A stretch of 64,000 bases of DNA from Cladopsammia gracilis (lineage: Eukaryota > Cnidaria > Anthozoa > Scleractinia > Dendrophylliidae), in contig JAJGOT010000059.1 of the NCBI GenBank assembly GCA_022457155.1, forward strand, positions 1,560,001 to 1,624,000, written 5' to 3'. Of the stretch, positions 21,059 to 28,248 are shown in pieces. Position 1 is the first letter of the stretch; every line of letters starts with the position of its first letter. Position numbers and translations under genes: made by a program. Below the pieces are notes generated by a model that saw only the letters and a list, made by a program, of their open reading frames with translations, did no database searches and had not been told where the DNA came from.

Positions 21059-21087
21059 TTTTTTATAACAATGATTGTTATAAAAAA
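21059..21087. terminator. 14-bp palindrome between converging genes
   Basis: TTTTTTATAACAAT, one central base, then its exact complement. It fills the 32 bases between the protease stop (21056) and the stop of the leftward 66-residue gene (21089), so it can act on both transcripts. Confidence 0.6.
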
Positions 21088-21088
21088 A

Positions 21089-21289
21089 TCAAATATATAT
21101 ATTTCCCTTTATCAATCCTTTTAATATTCCAAGTTTTCTCTTTATTTTCAAAACTAAAGTAATTATCTTTAATAATCTTTTATCTTCATTAAAATTAGTA
21201 TAAACAATATGATCAAATATGCATTCTATCATTTCATTTAAGTTTTTTATTTCATTCTCTATAAATACAGATCTACTACTTTCTTCCAT
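21089..21289 (-). CDS. small hypothetical protein
   Basis: 66 residues (MEESSRSVFIENEIKNLNEM...), predicted mainly helical, with an acidic N-terminus and a Lys/Ile-rich C-terminus. It starts right after a TATAAATATAAAATAAAA stretch, like other genes here, and ends at the hairpin 21059-21087. It occupies an otherwise empty slot between two rightward genes. No family recognised; it could be a chance frame in AT-rich DNA. Confidence 0.45.
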   Translation of the reverse strand: MEESSRSVFIENEIKNLNEMIECIFDHIVYTNFNEDKRLLKIITLVLKIKRKLGILKGLIKGNIYI

Positions 21290-21304
21290 TTTTTATTTTA
21301 TATT

Positions 21305-21324
21305 TATATAATCTTAATAATAAA
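21305..21324 (+). promoter_or_regulatory. late-type upstream motif of zinc-ribbon gene
   Basis: TATATAATCTTAATAATAAA directly before ATG 21325, nearly the same as before the capsid gene. No such motif precedes the PLA2 or integrase frames. Confidence 0.6.
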
Positions 21325-21477
21325 ATGAAATCTTATTGTGTGAAAGAAAAAAAACAAACTGATTGTGTAGAACCTAGTGGATATAAAACAACAAAAAATG
21401 GAAGATTAATGTTTTTCTGTAAATGTGCTTCTTGTGGAATAAAAAAAACACGTTTTGTTAAGAAACAGGGAAACTAA
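21325..21477 (+). CDS. zinc-ribbon protein (DUF5679-like), first frame of a three-frame unit
   Basis: 50 residues, too short for simple ORF scans. Cysteines are arranged as SYCVKEKKQTDC and FFCKCASCGIKKTRF, a small zinc-ribbon module that I associate with DUF5679-type proteins, often fused to a longer virion protein in other Polintons. The ORF has its own late-type motif and ends at TAA 21475-21477. The last two sense codons form the slippery site GGGAAAC. A -1 shift there leads straight into the PLA2 frame, giving about 278 residues. Confidence 0.75.
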   Translation: MKSYCVKEKKQTDCVEPSGYKTTKNGRLMFFCKCASCGIKKTRFVKKQGN

Positions 21478-21533
21478 AAAAGCCTTCTTCTTCACAAACA
21501 TCTCCTCTCAAAACATCAGAAGGAGAAGGCTTT
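21468..21533 (+). promoter_or_regulatory. candidate -1 ribosomal frameshift signal 1 (GGGAAAC plus stem-loop)
   Basis: Heptamer G GGA AAC at 21468-21474 sits in the correct zero-frame register (CAG GGA AAC TAA). After 4 bases (7 to the first G-C pair) a 15-bp stem can form between 21479-21493 and 21519-21533 with one G-U pair and a 25-nt loop. Slippage enters the PLA2 frame exactly. Confidence 0.6.
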
Positions 21534-22160
21534 GGTGAATTAGCATTAACAGGTTTAACTCATGCTTTACCTTGGTTAGGTAAAAAAACAGTTGAAATGG
21601 GACGATATGGAGCAAGTGAATTAATGAGAAATAAAAACATGCAAAAAAAAGCATTAGATTATGCTTTAGACCACGCAAAACCATTTTTACAAAAAACAAC
21701 TTCAGATATGATGGATCAACTAAGTACTAAAATAAGACCAAAATTAAAATATAAAACAAATAGAAAAGATTTAGACTTTCAAGGAGGTAGTGTAGATATT
21801 CATAGCCTCATTGGAAAATTGCCAAAACCAAAAGGTGGTTGGACTCCTGGAGAATACAAGTACATGGGACCGTATAACCCTTTGAATGAACAATTAAGAT
21901 ATGATCCTGAAACAGGTGAAGTATTAGAATGGATGGTTAAACCATATAATAAAGTAGATGAAATTGCTGCTTATCATGATATATGTTATGATATGGGAAA
22001 AAATAAGAATGAATGTGATAGACAAATGGTTAAATCTTTAGATCAGATTCCATACGGTGAAATACCGAAATGGGGTCAAACAGCGAGATTTATTATAAAT
22101 GCTAAACAGAAACTTGGTTTGGGTTTACCAAAGAAGACAAAAAACGTAAAGCGGCGTTGA
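21468..22160 (+). CDS. parvovirus-type phospholipase A2 domain protein (second frame)
   Basis: Frame open from the slippery site to TGA 22158-22160, about 230 residues. The only in-frame ATG before the domain is 21597, which lacks any promoter-like motif. N-terminal part: GLTHALPWLGKKTVEMGRYG, helical. PLA2 domain: calcium-loop-like YMGPYNPLNEQ, then the catalytic helix with EIAAYHDICYD and a second conserved stretch NECDRQMVKSLDQIPYGE. In parvoviruses the related domain opens endosomal membranes, and in Polintons it is part of the virion. His-Asp of the active site is present. The C-terminus is basic and overlaps the integrase frame. Confidence 0.8.
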   Translation, partial: GKLKKPSSSQTSPLKTSEGEGFGELALTGLTHALPWLGKKTVEMGRYGASELMRNKNMQKKALDYALDHAKPFLQKTTSDMMDQLSTKIRPKLKYKTNRKDLDFQGGSVDIHSLIGKLPKPKGGWTPGEYKYMGPYNPLNEQLRYDPETGEVLEWMVKPYNKVDEIAAYHDICYDMGKNKNECDRQMVKSLDQIPYGEIPKWGQTARFIINAKQKLGLGLPKKTKNVKRR

Positions 22161-22184
22161 GTAATAATAGTGATTGGACTCAAC
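22139..22184 (+). promoter_or_regulatory. candidate -1 ribosomal frameshift signal 2 (AAAAAAC plus small stem)
   Basis: A AAA AAC at 22139-22145 is in register with the PLA2 frame (ACA AAA AAC). The -1 frame is the integrase frame. A 7-bp stem GTTGAGT/ACTCAAC can form between 22156-22162 and 22178-22184, 10 bases downstream. The stem is weaker than at signal 1. Confidence 0.5.
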
Positions 22185-23113
22185 AATTAGCCGATGAATT
22201 ACATAAACCAATCACTAGAAACTTTTTAAAGAGAACTGTAATATCAAATGGTATTGATGAAATCTGGGCAGCTGATTTGGTTGAAATGCAAAAGTTTAGT
22301 AAATGGAATAAAGGAATAAATTATTTACTGATGGTAATAGATATTTTTAGTAAATATGGATGGATTGAACCATTGAAAAACAAAAAGACTGAAAGTGTTA
22401 GTAAAGCATTTGATGATATATTTAAAAAAAGTAAACGTAAACCAAAAATGCTTTGGACAGATAAAGGTTCTGAATTTATCAGTAAACATTTTAAGAAGGT
22501 CCTTGAAAAGAATAAAATCAAATTATATCATACAGAGAATGAAGAGAAATCAAGCATTGTTGAGAGATGGAATAAAACAATGAAAACCAGAATGTTTAAG
22601 ATGTTTAGTGTAAATAACAATACTGTTTATTGGAACATCCTTGATAAATTAGTTAATGATTATAATAAAACAAGACATTCTAGTATTAAAATGACTCCAA
22701 ATCAAGCAAGTAAAAAAGAAAACGAAGAAAAAGTTTATGCTAATTTATATTCAGATTTAATTTATTTGAAACCTGGAAAAGTAAAATTTAAGGTTGGAGA
22801 TTTCGTTCGTATATCAAAATATAAGAGACCTGTATTTGATAAAGGATATACTCCAAACTGGACAGAGGAAATATTTGTGGTTAATGAAATATTAAATACA
22901 AAACCTATCACCTATAAAATTGTTGATTTAATGGGTGAAGAAGTAAAAGGATCTTTTTATGAAAAAGAGTTACAAAAAACAAAACAAGAAATATATAGAA
23001 TTGAGAAAGTATTGAAACGAGACACCAAGAAAAAGTTAGCTTTAGTTAAATGGAGTGGATATCCTGACAAGTTTAATTCGTGGATTCCTTTGAGTGATTT
23101 AAAAGATTTTTAA
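22139..23113 (+). CDS. retroviral-type integrase with C-terminal chromodomain (third frame)
   Basis: The frame is open from about 22108; there is no ATG before the catalytic core, only TTG at 22157 overlapping the PLA2 stop TGA. Conserved N-terminal ADELHKPITRNF, then the DDE core: first Asp in IWAADLVEM, second in WTDKGSEF, Glu in SSIVERWNKT. The tail RHSSIKMTPNQAS is followed by a beta domain and a chromodomain, IYRIEKVLKRD with ALVKWSGYPDKFNSWIPLSD. Integrases of this type insert Polintons and produce the 6-bp duplication seen at 12535/30951. Missing ATG plus overlap suggest production by frameshifting or stop-start coupling. Confidence 0.9.
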   Translation, partial: KKRKAALSNNSDWTQQLADELHKPITRNFLKRTVISNGIDEIWAADLVEMQKFSKWNKGINYLLMVIDIFSKYGWIEPLKNKKTESVSKAFDDIFKKSKRKPKMLWTDKGSEFISKHFKKVLEKNKIKLYHTENEEKSSIVERWNKTMKTRMFKMFSVNNNTVYWNILDKLVNDYNKTRHSSIKMTPNQASKKENEEKVYANLYSDLIYLKPGKVKFKVGDFVRISKYKRPVFDKGYTPNWTEEIFVVNEILNTKPITYKIVDLMGEEVKGSFYEKELQKTKQEIYRIEKVLKRDTKKKLALVKWSGYPDKFNSWIPLSDLKDF

Positions 23114-23134
23114 TACTATTGTAGTATTAAAAAT
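23106..23134. terminator. 13-bp palindrome at integrase 3' end
   Basis: ATTTTTAATACTA pairs with TAGTATTAAAAAT around a TTG centre. It overlaps the integrase stop codon. Confidence 0.55.
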
Positions 23135-23149
23135 TGTTTCAAGCGACAT

Positions 23150-23172
23150 AAAAAAAAGCCCTAAAAAGGGCT
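23150..23172 (-). terminator. intrinsic-terminator-like hairpin after the DUF2738-like gene
   Basis: On the minus strand AGCCC-TTTTTA-GGGCT is followed by a run of T, 16 bases after the stop at 23189. It resembles a bacterial-style terminator or viral hairpin polyadenylation signal. Confidence 0.55.
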
Positions 23173-23188
23173 AATACTTTATTTCAGT

Positions 23189-23935
23189 TTAAAACAAATC
23201 CTGTGAATCACCTTCTTCATTTTCTTCATCGACTTCGTCATCACTTTCTTCTTTAATCATTAATAATGATTCTCTTGGTTTTAATGGTCTAACATAAACT
23301 TCATGAACTTTAACTTGAATAGATTTTACTAATTTGGAAATATAAATACTCTCAATTATTAAAGCTAATTTTACTTTACAATATTGATTAAGATATTCAA
23401 ATGGATCAACATTTTTATTTCCTTTTGTTTTAAACAAAGATAGAATTTTATTAGATTTTTCTGAATATATAAGTTTTGCATATAAAACTGGTGAAACACT
23501 GTCATCATCTACTAATTTAGGTCTTCCTTTTTTATCAATAATTTCTTTCTTTTTATAATACAACATTTTTGATAAATTTTGTGATTCTTCAACACCAATT
23601 CTTTCTTCAAGATGATCATAACAAAGTTTTTGTATTTTTTCTAATGTTTTAAAAAACTTTTTTTCTTCTTTTGTTGGATCTTTATCTTTTTCCCATAAAC
23701 AAATAGGAATTGTATAACCAACTAATTCTTGTGATTCTTGATTCTTTCTTTCAGATACACCAAAACTAAAAAGTAAAGGTGTTTCAATTATAAGAGGACC
23801 TATAGTGTTATCAGGATAAATTGTTTCAATTTTCATACGATGATATTTCATTTTAGAATTCTTGACTTTATATTGTTTAGCATCATGAAAAATAAGATTT
23901 TCTTTAGAAATGTTTTCGTAATTGGTAAGTTGCAT
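23189..23935 (-). CDS. DUF2738-like protein, putative ssDNA-binding replication factor
   Basis: 248 residues. Landmarks: TIGPLIIETPLLFSFGVSE near residue 45, GYTIPICLWEKDKDPTKEEK near 73, VLYAKLIYSEKSNKILSLF near 150, FEYLNQYCKVKLALIIESIY, and an acidic tail DDEVDEENEEGDS. This order matches DUF2738-type proteins of large DNA viruses and Polintons, which are thought to bind single-stranded DNA. The assignment is from memory of the pattern and should be treated as likely, not certain. It has the strong AT-rich upstream motif shared with the gene at 24730, which suggests common (early) control. Confidence 0.6.
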   Translation of the reverse strand: MQLTNYENISKENLIFHDAKQYKVKNSKMKYHRMKIETIYPDNTIGPLIIETPLLFSFGVSERKNQESQELVGYTIPICLWEKDKDPTKEEKKFFKTLEKIQKLCYDHLEERIGVEESQNLSKMLYYKKKEIIDKKGRPKLVDDDSVSPVLYAKLIYSEKSNKILSLFKTKGNKNVDPFEYLNQYCKVKLALIIESIYISKLVKSIQVKVHEVYVRPLKPRESLLMIKEESDDEVDEENEEGDSQDLF

Positions 23936-23962
23936 TTTATTATATATAAATATTTTTTTTTT
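23936..23962 (-). promoter_or_regulatory. early-type upstream motif
   Basis: Minus strand AAATATTTATATATAATAAA followed by ATG, after a long A run. Identical over more than 20 bases to the motif at 24731-24757. Confidence 0.6.
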
Positions 23963-23998
23963 TTAATTTTTTTTTTTAAAAATTATAAATTTCGGCAT

Positions 23999-24021
23999 AA
24001 AAAAAAGCCTCATTTGAGGCT
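23999..24021 (-). terminator. intrinsic-terminator-like hairpin after the 233-residue gene
   Basis: Minus strand AGCCTC-AAAT-GAGGCT followed by eight T, 8 bases after the stop at 24029. Same layout as the hairpin at 23150-23172. Confidence 0.55.
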
Positions 24022-24028
24022 AATAATT

Positions 24029-24730
24029 TTAATCAGAATCAGAATCAGAATCAGAATTAAGACCCATACATTCTTTTATATAATCAAACATACTTATTCT
24101 TTCTACTCCTTCTTCGTAAACAAAATAACTTTCAAATTTTTTAATCATTTCCTTTATTTGTTTATATATTTCTTCATTATCTTTTTTCAAAGAAAATTGA
24201 CGCTGATTTTCAAAAACTTGTTCATGGTATAATTTTTCTCTATATTTTTTTTGTCTTAACAAAAGTCTTTTAATATTGTCATAACTTATATAATTAGAAT
24301 GTATAAAATTTTGTAAATTTTCATGATGAGAAATTATGAAATTATCATCATAGTCTCCATCATAATCATATTTATTATATTTGACTTTTTTTATATATTC
24401 GTCTTTCATTAAATTTTCATTTACATATTTTATTTCACTTCTGATTCTTTTCAAATATCTTCTTTTTAGTTTGTCTTTACGTTTTATTATATTGTGAAAA
24501 TATTTCTTTATATCATCGATTTTTAATTTTTTATTTGAATTAATTTTTCGCAGAAGATCATTTGATATTAACTCAAAATATTTTTGATAATTTCTAAAAA
24601 TATTATAAAAATGAAGATCAATCATAAACATTTTACCATATAATATTTTATCAGCATATCTTATGCCAAAAAGAGATATGGGAATTGCTTTGTATTGCGA
24701 ACAATCAGATTGGTTTTGCGTAGCGATCAT
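24029..24730 (-). CDS. hypothetical charged helical protein
   Basis: 233 residues, rich in Lys, Tyr, Asn and Asp, and mostly predicted helix (KIDDIKKYFHNIIKRKDKL, LLLRQKKYREKLYHEQV). It ends in DSDSDSDSD, encoded by a short AATCAG repeat. No catalytic motif is visible. It carries the early-type motif and the 20-bp upstream element shared with PolB, and a terminator-like hairpin, so it is probably a real, co-regulated gene of replication timing. Function unknown. Confidence 0.6.
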   Translation of the reverse strand: MIATQNQSDCSQYKAIPISLFGIRYADKILYGKMFMIDLHFYNIFRNYQKYFELISNDLLRKINSNKKLKIDDIKKYFHNIIKRKDKLKRRYLKRIRSEIKYVNENLMKDEYIKKVKYNKYDYDGDYDDNFIISHHENLQNFIHSNYISYDNIKRLLLRQKKYREKLYHEQVFENQRQFSLKKDNEEIYKQIKEMIKKFESYFVYEEGVERISMFDYIKECMGLNSDSDSDSD

Positions 24731-24757
24731 TTTATTATATATAAATATTTTTTTTTT
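24731..24757 (-). promoter_or_regulatory. early-type upstream motif
   Basis: Same AAATATTTATATATAATAAA-ATG as at 23936-23962. Confidence 0.6.
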
Positions 24758-24778
24758 TAAATTTAAATTTTTTTTTTC

Positions 24779-24798
24779 CGCTACAACTTAATTTCAAA
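24779..24798 (-). promoter_or_regulatory. 20-bp upstream element shared with PolB gene
   Basis: CGCTACAACTTAATTTCAAA (plus strand) matches 29431-29450 at 19 of 20 positions and lies at a similar distance from the start codon (48 versus 53 bases). Confidence 0.6.
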
Positions 24799-24810
24799 AC
24801 TCAATTAAAA

Positions 24811-25359
24811 TTATGATATTATAATTTCTTTTTTAACTAATTCCCACCATTCTTCATAAAAAGCTTTTGTTTCTTCTGAAAGTTTTAGTGGTAATAATTC
24901 ATCAACATTACTATAACCTAGAATAATTAAAATCTTTTTTATAATAAAAGTGATATTAATAATTCTCTTTCTTCCAAATTGTGTATTTACTTTCTTAATT
25001 AAATTTGCATTATCAATTTTATAAAGTATTTCATTAATCTTAGAAATATCATCATTTTTTATATCAAAAGTTTTTTGTATTTCATTGATCTTTTTCTTAA
25101 AAAAATACTTTCTTTGGTATACTGATTTTTTTCTATAACAACATCTTTCCCAATCAGATATATTAACATCATAATTTAATATTCTTTGAATTTGAAGACC
25201 ACAATCACAACAAACTTCAGCATAATCAATAATTTCTTTATTCTCATGTTTGCATTTTTCATATATTGGTTTATTTCTTTTTTTCTTTTTTTTGATTTTA
25301 CTTTTTTCATAAGATCTTAATATGGAAGAATATAATTTAATCTCTTCTTCTGTATACAT
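24811..25359 (-). CDS. TFIIB/VLTF3-like zinc-ribbon protein
   Basis: 182 residues. After a basic start, a zinc ribbon with CKHENKEI, then AEVCCDCGLQIQRI (CxxH and CxxC). Downstream are YQRKYFFKKKINEIQK, INEILYKIDNA and a helical block NITFIIKKILIILGYSNVDE ending EFYEEWW-like (FYEEWWEL). This order resembles viral late transcription factor 3 and TFIIB-type proteins, which recruit RNA polymerase to viral promoters. That fits the repeated promoter motifs in the element. Its ATG overlaps the stop of the upstream 52-residue ORF (TAATG). Confidence 0.55.
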   Translation of the reverse strand: MYTEEEIKLYSSILRSYEKSKIKKKKKRNKPIYEKCKHENKEIIDYAEVCCDCGLQIQRILNYDVNISDWERCCYRKKSVYQRKYFFKKKINEIQKTFDIKNDDISKINEILYKIDNANLIKKVNTQFGRKRIINITFIIKKILIILGYSNVDELLPLKLSEETKAFYEEWWELVKKEIIIS

Positions 25360-25517
25360 TATAATCTTTTATTTTTTTTTAAATTTTTTAAATTTTCTCT
25401 TTTATAAAATCTTTCTCTCTTATACCTTTTATATCTAATTTCTTCATCAAAATCTTCTATTAAAAAAAGTCTTCTTAAATATATTAATAAAATATCTTTT
25501 TTTGTGAAATTAATCAT
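25359..25517 (-). CDS. small basic protein, 52 residues
   Basis: Begins MINFTKKDILLIYLRRLFLI and is Arg/Lys/Tyr-rich afterwards (IRYKRYKRERFYKREN). It starts one base after the PolB stop (25519-25521) and its TAA overlaps the next ATG as TAATG, which is a tight translational-coupling arrangement. Too short to recognise a family. The packing on both sides is the main evidence that it is real. Confidence 0.5.
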   Translation of the reverse strand: MINFTKKDILLIYLRRLFLIEDFDEEIRYKRYKRERFYKRENLKNLKKNKRL

Positions 25518-25518
25518 T

Positions 25519-28248
25519 TTATTTTATATTATTATTTTTTAATTTTTCCAAAGGTCTCAAAGCTAAAGTATTAATTTTATTTTTACAAATCAGTCTTTTA
25601 TCATCATTTGCAGATAATGCTACTTTATTCATTTTCATAGAATAAATTTCATGATCTTTACTTCTAATTATATTCATTTTTCTCATTTCTTGTACTCCAG
25701 AAAATAAACATTTCTTATAATCTTCAAATGTTATTTCTTTTTTAATAATATTCTTTTTAATTCCTTTACATTTCTTTTCTTCAACTTCGTTGTCTTCGAT
25801 GTCTTCAACTTTAAAAGAATAAAGCTTAGGTCTTAGACCAACAAAATGTGTAATTTGCCTACCACAAACTTCATCTTTAAACATTCCTATTACTTTCTTA
25901 TTAATTCCAATTTTAATTCCAGATTCATGTTTTTCTGGATAATCACTTGTATCAAACTTTTTTTTAATATCTTTTCTTATATCATGATAAAAATCATCTG
26001 TTTTAATTTCATACATTAATGAATCTGTATCTGTGAATAATAATTCAGCTTTATTTCCATATTTCTTTCTAATATAATTATAATGAAAATCATACATATG
26101 AAATTTAGACAAATCAAGAATAGCTTGACCCACATAAATCGGTTTATTAAAATATATTTCTGTCTTTTTCATATGAACTGCAATTAAATTAGAATCAAAT
26201 ATTGTTGAGTGGTTAAAATTAGGTTTTGATGATAACTTCTTTCCTTTTTCAGCATTATCAAGAAGTATTACATTTTGTCTTTTTCTAATATTTTCAATTG
26301 TTTTACCAAAAACTGAATTATTCATTAATTTGAAAAAGTCTTTCTCAAAGGAATTTTTTGATTGTTTTCTTAATTCTGTATTCTTTTCTATATAAGGTTT
26401 CATCCATTCAGATTGATAAAATGATATTCCTCTGTGTACTTTTTTAAGCCTAAGTCCTAATTCAAGACATTGTCTAAGATTTCTATAATGTATTACATAA
26501 TTCTTTTTATTGTAAAAAGATCCAACAAGTTTCTCAACGGAATCAAAATCTAACTTCTCTGTAGCAAGTGGATAATCATTATGTTCTTTCCATAATTTTT
26601 CTGGATATTCAAGATCTACTTCAAATATATAACCATGATTTGTAATTTTCTTTTCTAATATTTCAATTACGTTTTCTTTTGAAAGATTTTTCATCCATTT
26701 AAAACCATGAGTTGGAAGTTTTTGAATCATTGACCAACCATAAAGATTATTAGCATCAAGATAAGTAATAAATTTTGATTCTTTCTTTGGGTTATAATTT
26801 TTCATATATTTATTATTTGCTTCTGAATATCTTTTTGATATATGAGTAATTCCACCTCTAATTCCTTTTTCAAACATCATTAACATATCATAATCATGCA
26901 ATAATTGAAGTCTTTGTTTCGTTTCTTTAAGACAAGCATCCCAAGCTAATCCAGGTGATGTATAATAATGAGCTGGATCTAAATTATAATGTTTCAAGCA
27001 TGTCTTACGAAAGTTTTCAAACACATCAGCTAAAAGTAATACATCTGTTTTGAGATATAAATCATGATAATCTTTAATTGTTTTACAATTAAATTGTGAC
27101 CAAACGTTTTGTGCATGGTTGTAGTCCTCATCAGATATGTCTTCATTATTTAATTGTGAATAGAATTCTTCTTTTGGAGGTAATTGTGTTTCTTTAAATT
27201 TTTCTAAAGAATTTACATAATCATAAGGATATACTCCTTTTCTTATTAATAATTCAATATTATTATATACTTTTTTTGTTGAGTGAAAATCATTTGGTTG
27301 TAAATTTTTAACAAGATTTGCTAAAGAAGTTTGCATAAATTTAAATGAATCAATAAAACGAATTTCAAAATTTAATGACACTATTTCATTTGTCTTTTTC
27401 GATTTGTATTCATCAACTTTAATTTTCTTTGAAAATGATATATATTTCTCTTCCGTTGATGGAATACAAGATAAATCTCCTTTTAATCTTGATAATTGTT
27501 TTATAAAAAGATGAGAATCATATCCTTGAAGATTGTGAAATACTACTGGAAGTATTAAAGGTTTTCTACAATTAAGATTACAACTACTATGAGCAGTTCC
27601 TCTATATTCACCAGAGAAATGACAATGATCTCTAACTTTTCGGTCTTCTTTTTGAAATGGTTGTTCACAAATATGGCAAACAGATGAATTAATAAAATCT
27701 TGTCTATTAGAATTTGTAAATATCATTTTCTTTGGGGAGGTGTAAAAATTTTTATACAACGATTTAGTAATTGATTCTAACTTTTTCACAAATATTTTAG
27801 AAATTTCTTCATCTTCTGTTTTCTTTGTGTAAATTAATGGATTTGGTTCTATTTGAATATCAATATTATCTAATGGTTTAATATAAAGACAAAATCCACA
27901 AGGCTCATGTTTTTGATATTCCATTGTGAAAGAATTATTTGGATCTGGTTCACAGTTTTCCATTGGTTTTGTGAAACATTCAAAATCAGCATAAGCTACA
28001 AATGGTAAAGGTAATTTTTTATTATAATTTTTAAAGAATAGAAATGAGTTTTTAGCAGGCATTTTTACTGCAACTGTTTCATTATTAGAACAATAGCTAA
28101 TATGTTTATCTAATAATTCCTCTTTTGTAAAAAAAGATAAACATTTTTTACAATAATATTTTTTTATAATTACTTTTACTAACTTGTGAATTAATAAATC
28201 TTGAAAAATTTTTAATAAGTGTATAATGTGATTTTCCAGAGTCTTCAT
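25519..28248 (-). CDS. protein-primed-type family B DNA polymerase, C-terminal part
   Basis: 909 residues in this frame; real similarity starts around 28164 with a zinc finger YYCKKCLSFFTKEELLDKHI. Exonuclease: YADFECF (ExoI), HNLQGYDSHLF (ExoII), YHDLYLKTDVLLLADVF (ExoIII). A second zinc cluster CHICEQPFQKEDRKVRDHCH lies between ExoI and ExoII, typical of Polinton PolB. Polymerase: motif A YLDANNLYGWSM, motif B KLMNNSVFGKTIEN, motif C FTDTDSLMYE. All catalytic Asp residues are present. It copies the element, presumably by protein priming from the terminal repeats. The N-terminal part lies in another frame (28148-29377), with a +1 offset at seven T (plus strand) 28159-28165. Confidence 0.9.
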   Translation of the reverse strand: MKTLENHIIHLLKIFQDLLIHKLVKVIIKKYYCKKCLSFFTKEELLDKHISYCSNNETVAVKMPAKNSFLFFKNYNKKLPLPFVAYADFECFTKPMENCEPDPNNSFTMEYQKHEPCGFCLYIKPLDNIDIQIEPNPLIYTKKTEDEEISKIFVKKLESITKSLYKNFYTSPKKMIFTNSNRQDFINSSVCHICEQPFQKEDRKVRDHCHFSGEYRGTAHSSCNLNCRKPLILPVVFHNLQGYDSHLFIKQLSRLKGDLSCIPSTEEKYISFSKKIKVDEYKSKKTNEIVSLNFEIRFIDSFKFMQTSLANLVKNLQPNDFHSTKKVYNNIELLIRKGVYPYDYVNSLEKFKETQLPPKEEFYSQLNNEDISDEDYNHAQNVWSQFNCKTIKDYHDLYLKTDVLLLADVFENFRKTCLKHYNLDPAHYYTSPGLAWDACLKETKQRLQLLHDYDMLMMFEKGIRGGITHISKRYSEANNKYMKNYNPKKESKFITYLDANNLYGWSMIQKLPTHGFKWMKNLSKENVIEILEKKITNHGYIFEVDLEYPEKLWKEHNDYPLATEKLDFDSVEKLVGSFYNKKNYVIHYRNLRQCLELGLRLKKVHRGISFYQSEWMKPYIEKNTELRKQSKNSFEKDFFKLMNNSVFGKTIENIRKRQNVILLDNAEKGKKLSSKPNFNHSTIFDSNLIAVHMKKTEIYFNKPIYVGQAILDLSKFHMYDFHYNYIRKKYGNKAELLFTDTDSLMYEIKTDDFYHDIRKDIKKKFDTSDYPEKHESGIKIGINKKVIGMFKDEVCGRQITHFVGLRPKLYSFKVEDIEDNEVEEKKCKGIKKNIIKKEITFEDYKKCLFSGVQEMRKMNIIRSKDHEIYSMKMNKVALSANDDKRLICKNKINTLALRPLEKLKNNNIK

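Noticed and set aside
24029..24060. AATCAG repeat as a separate microsatellite
   Set aside because: It is the coding end (DSDSDSD) of the 233-residue gene and is short.
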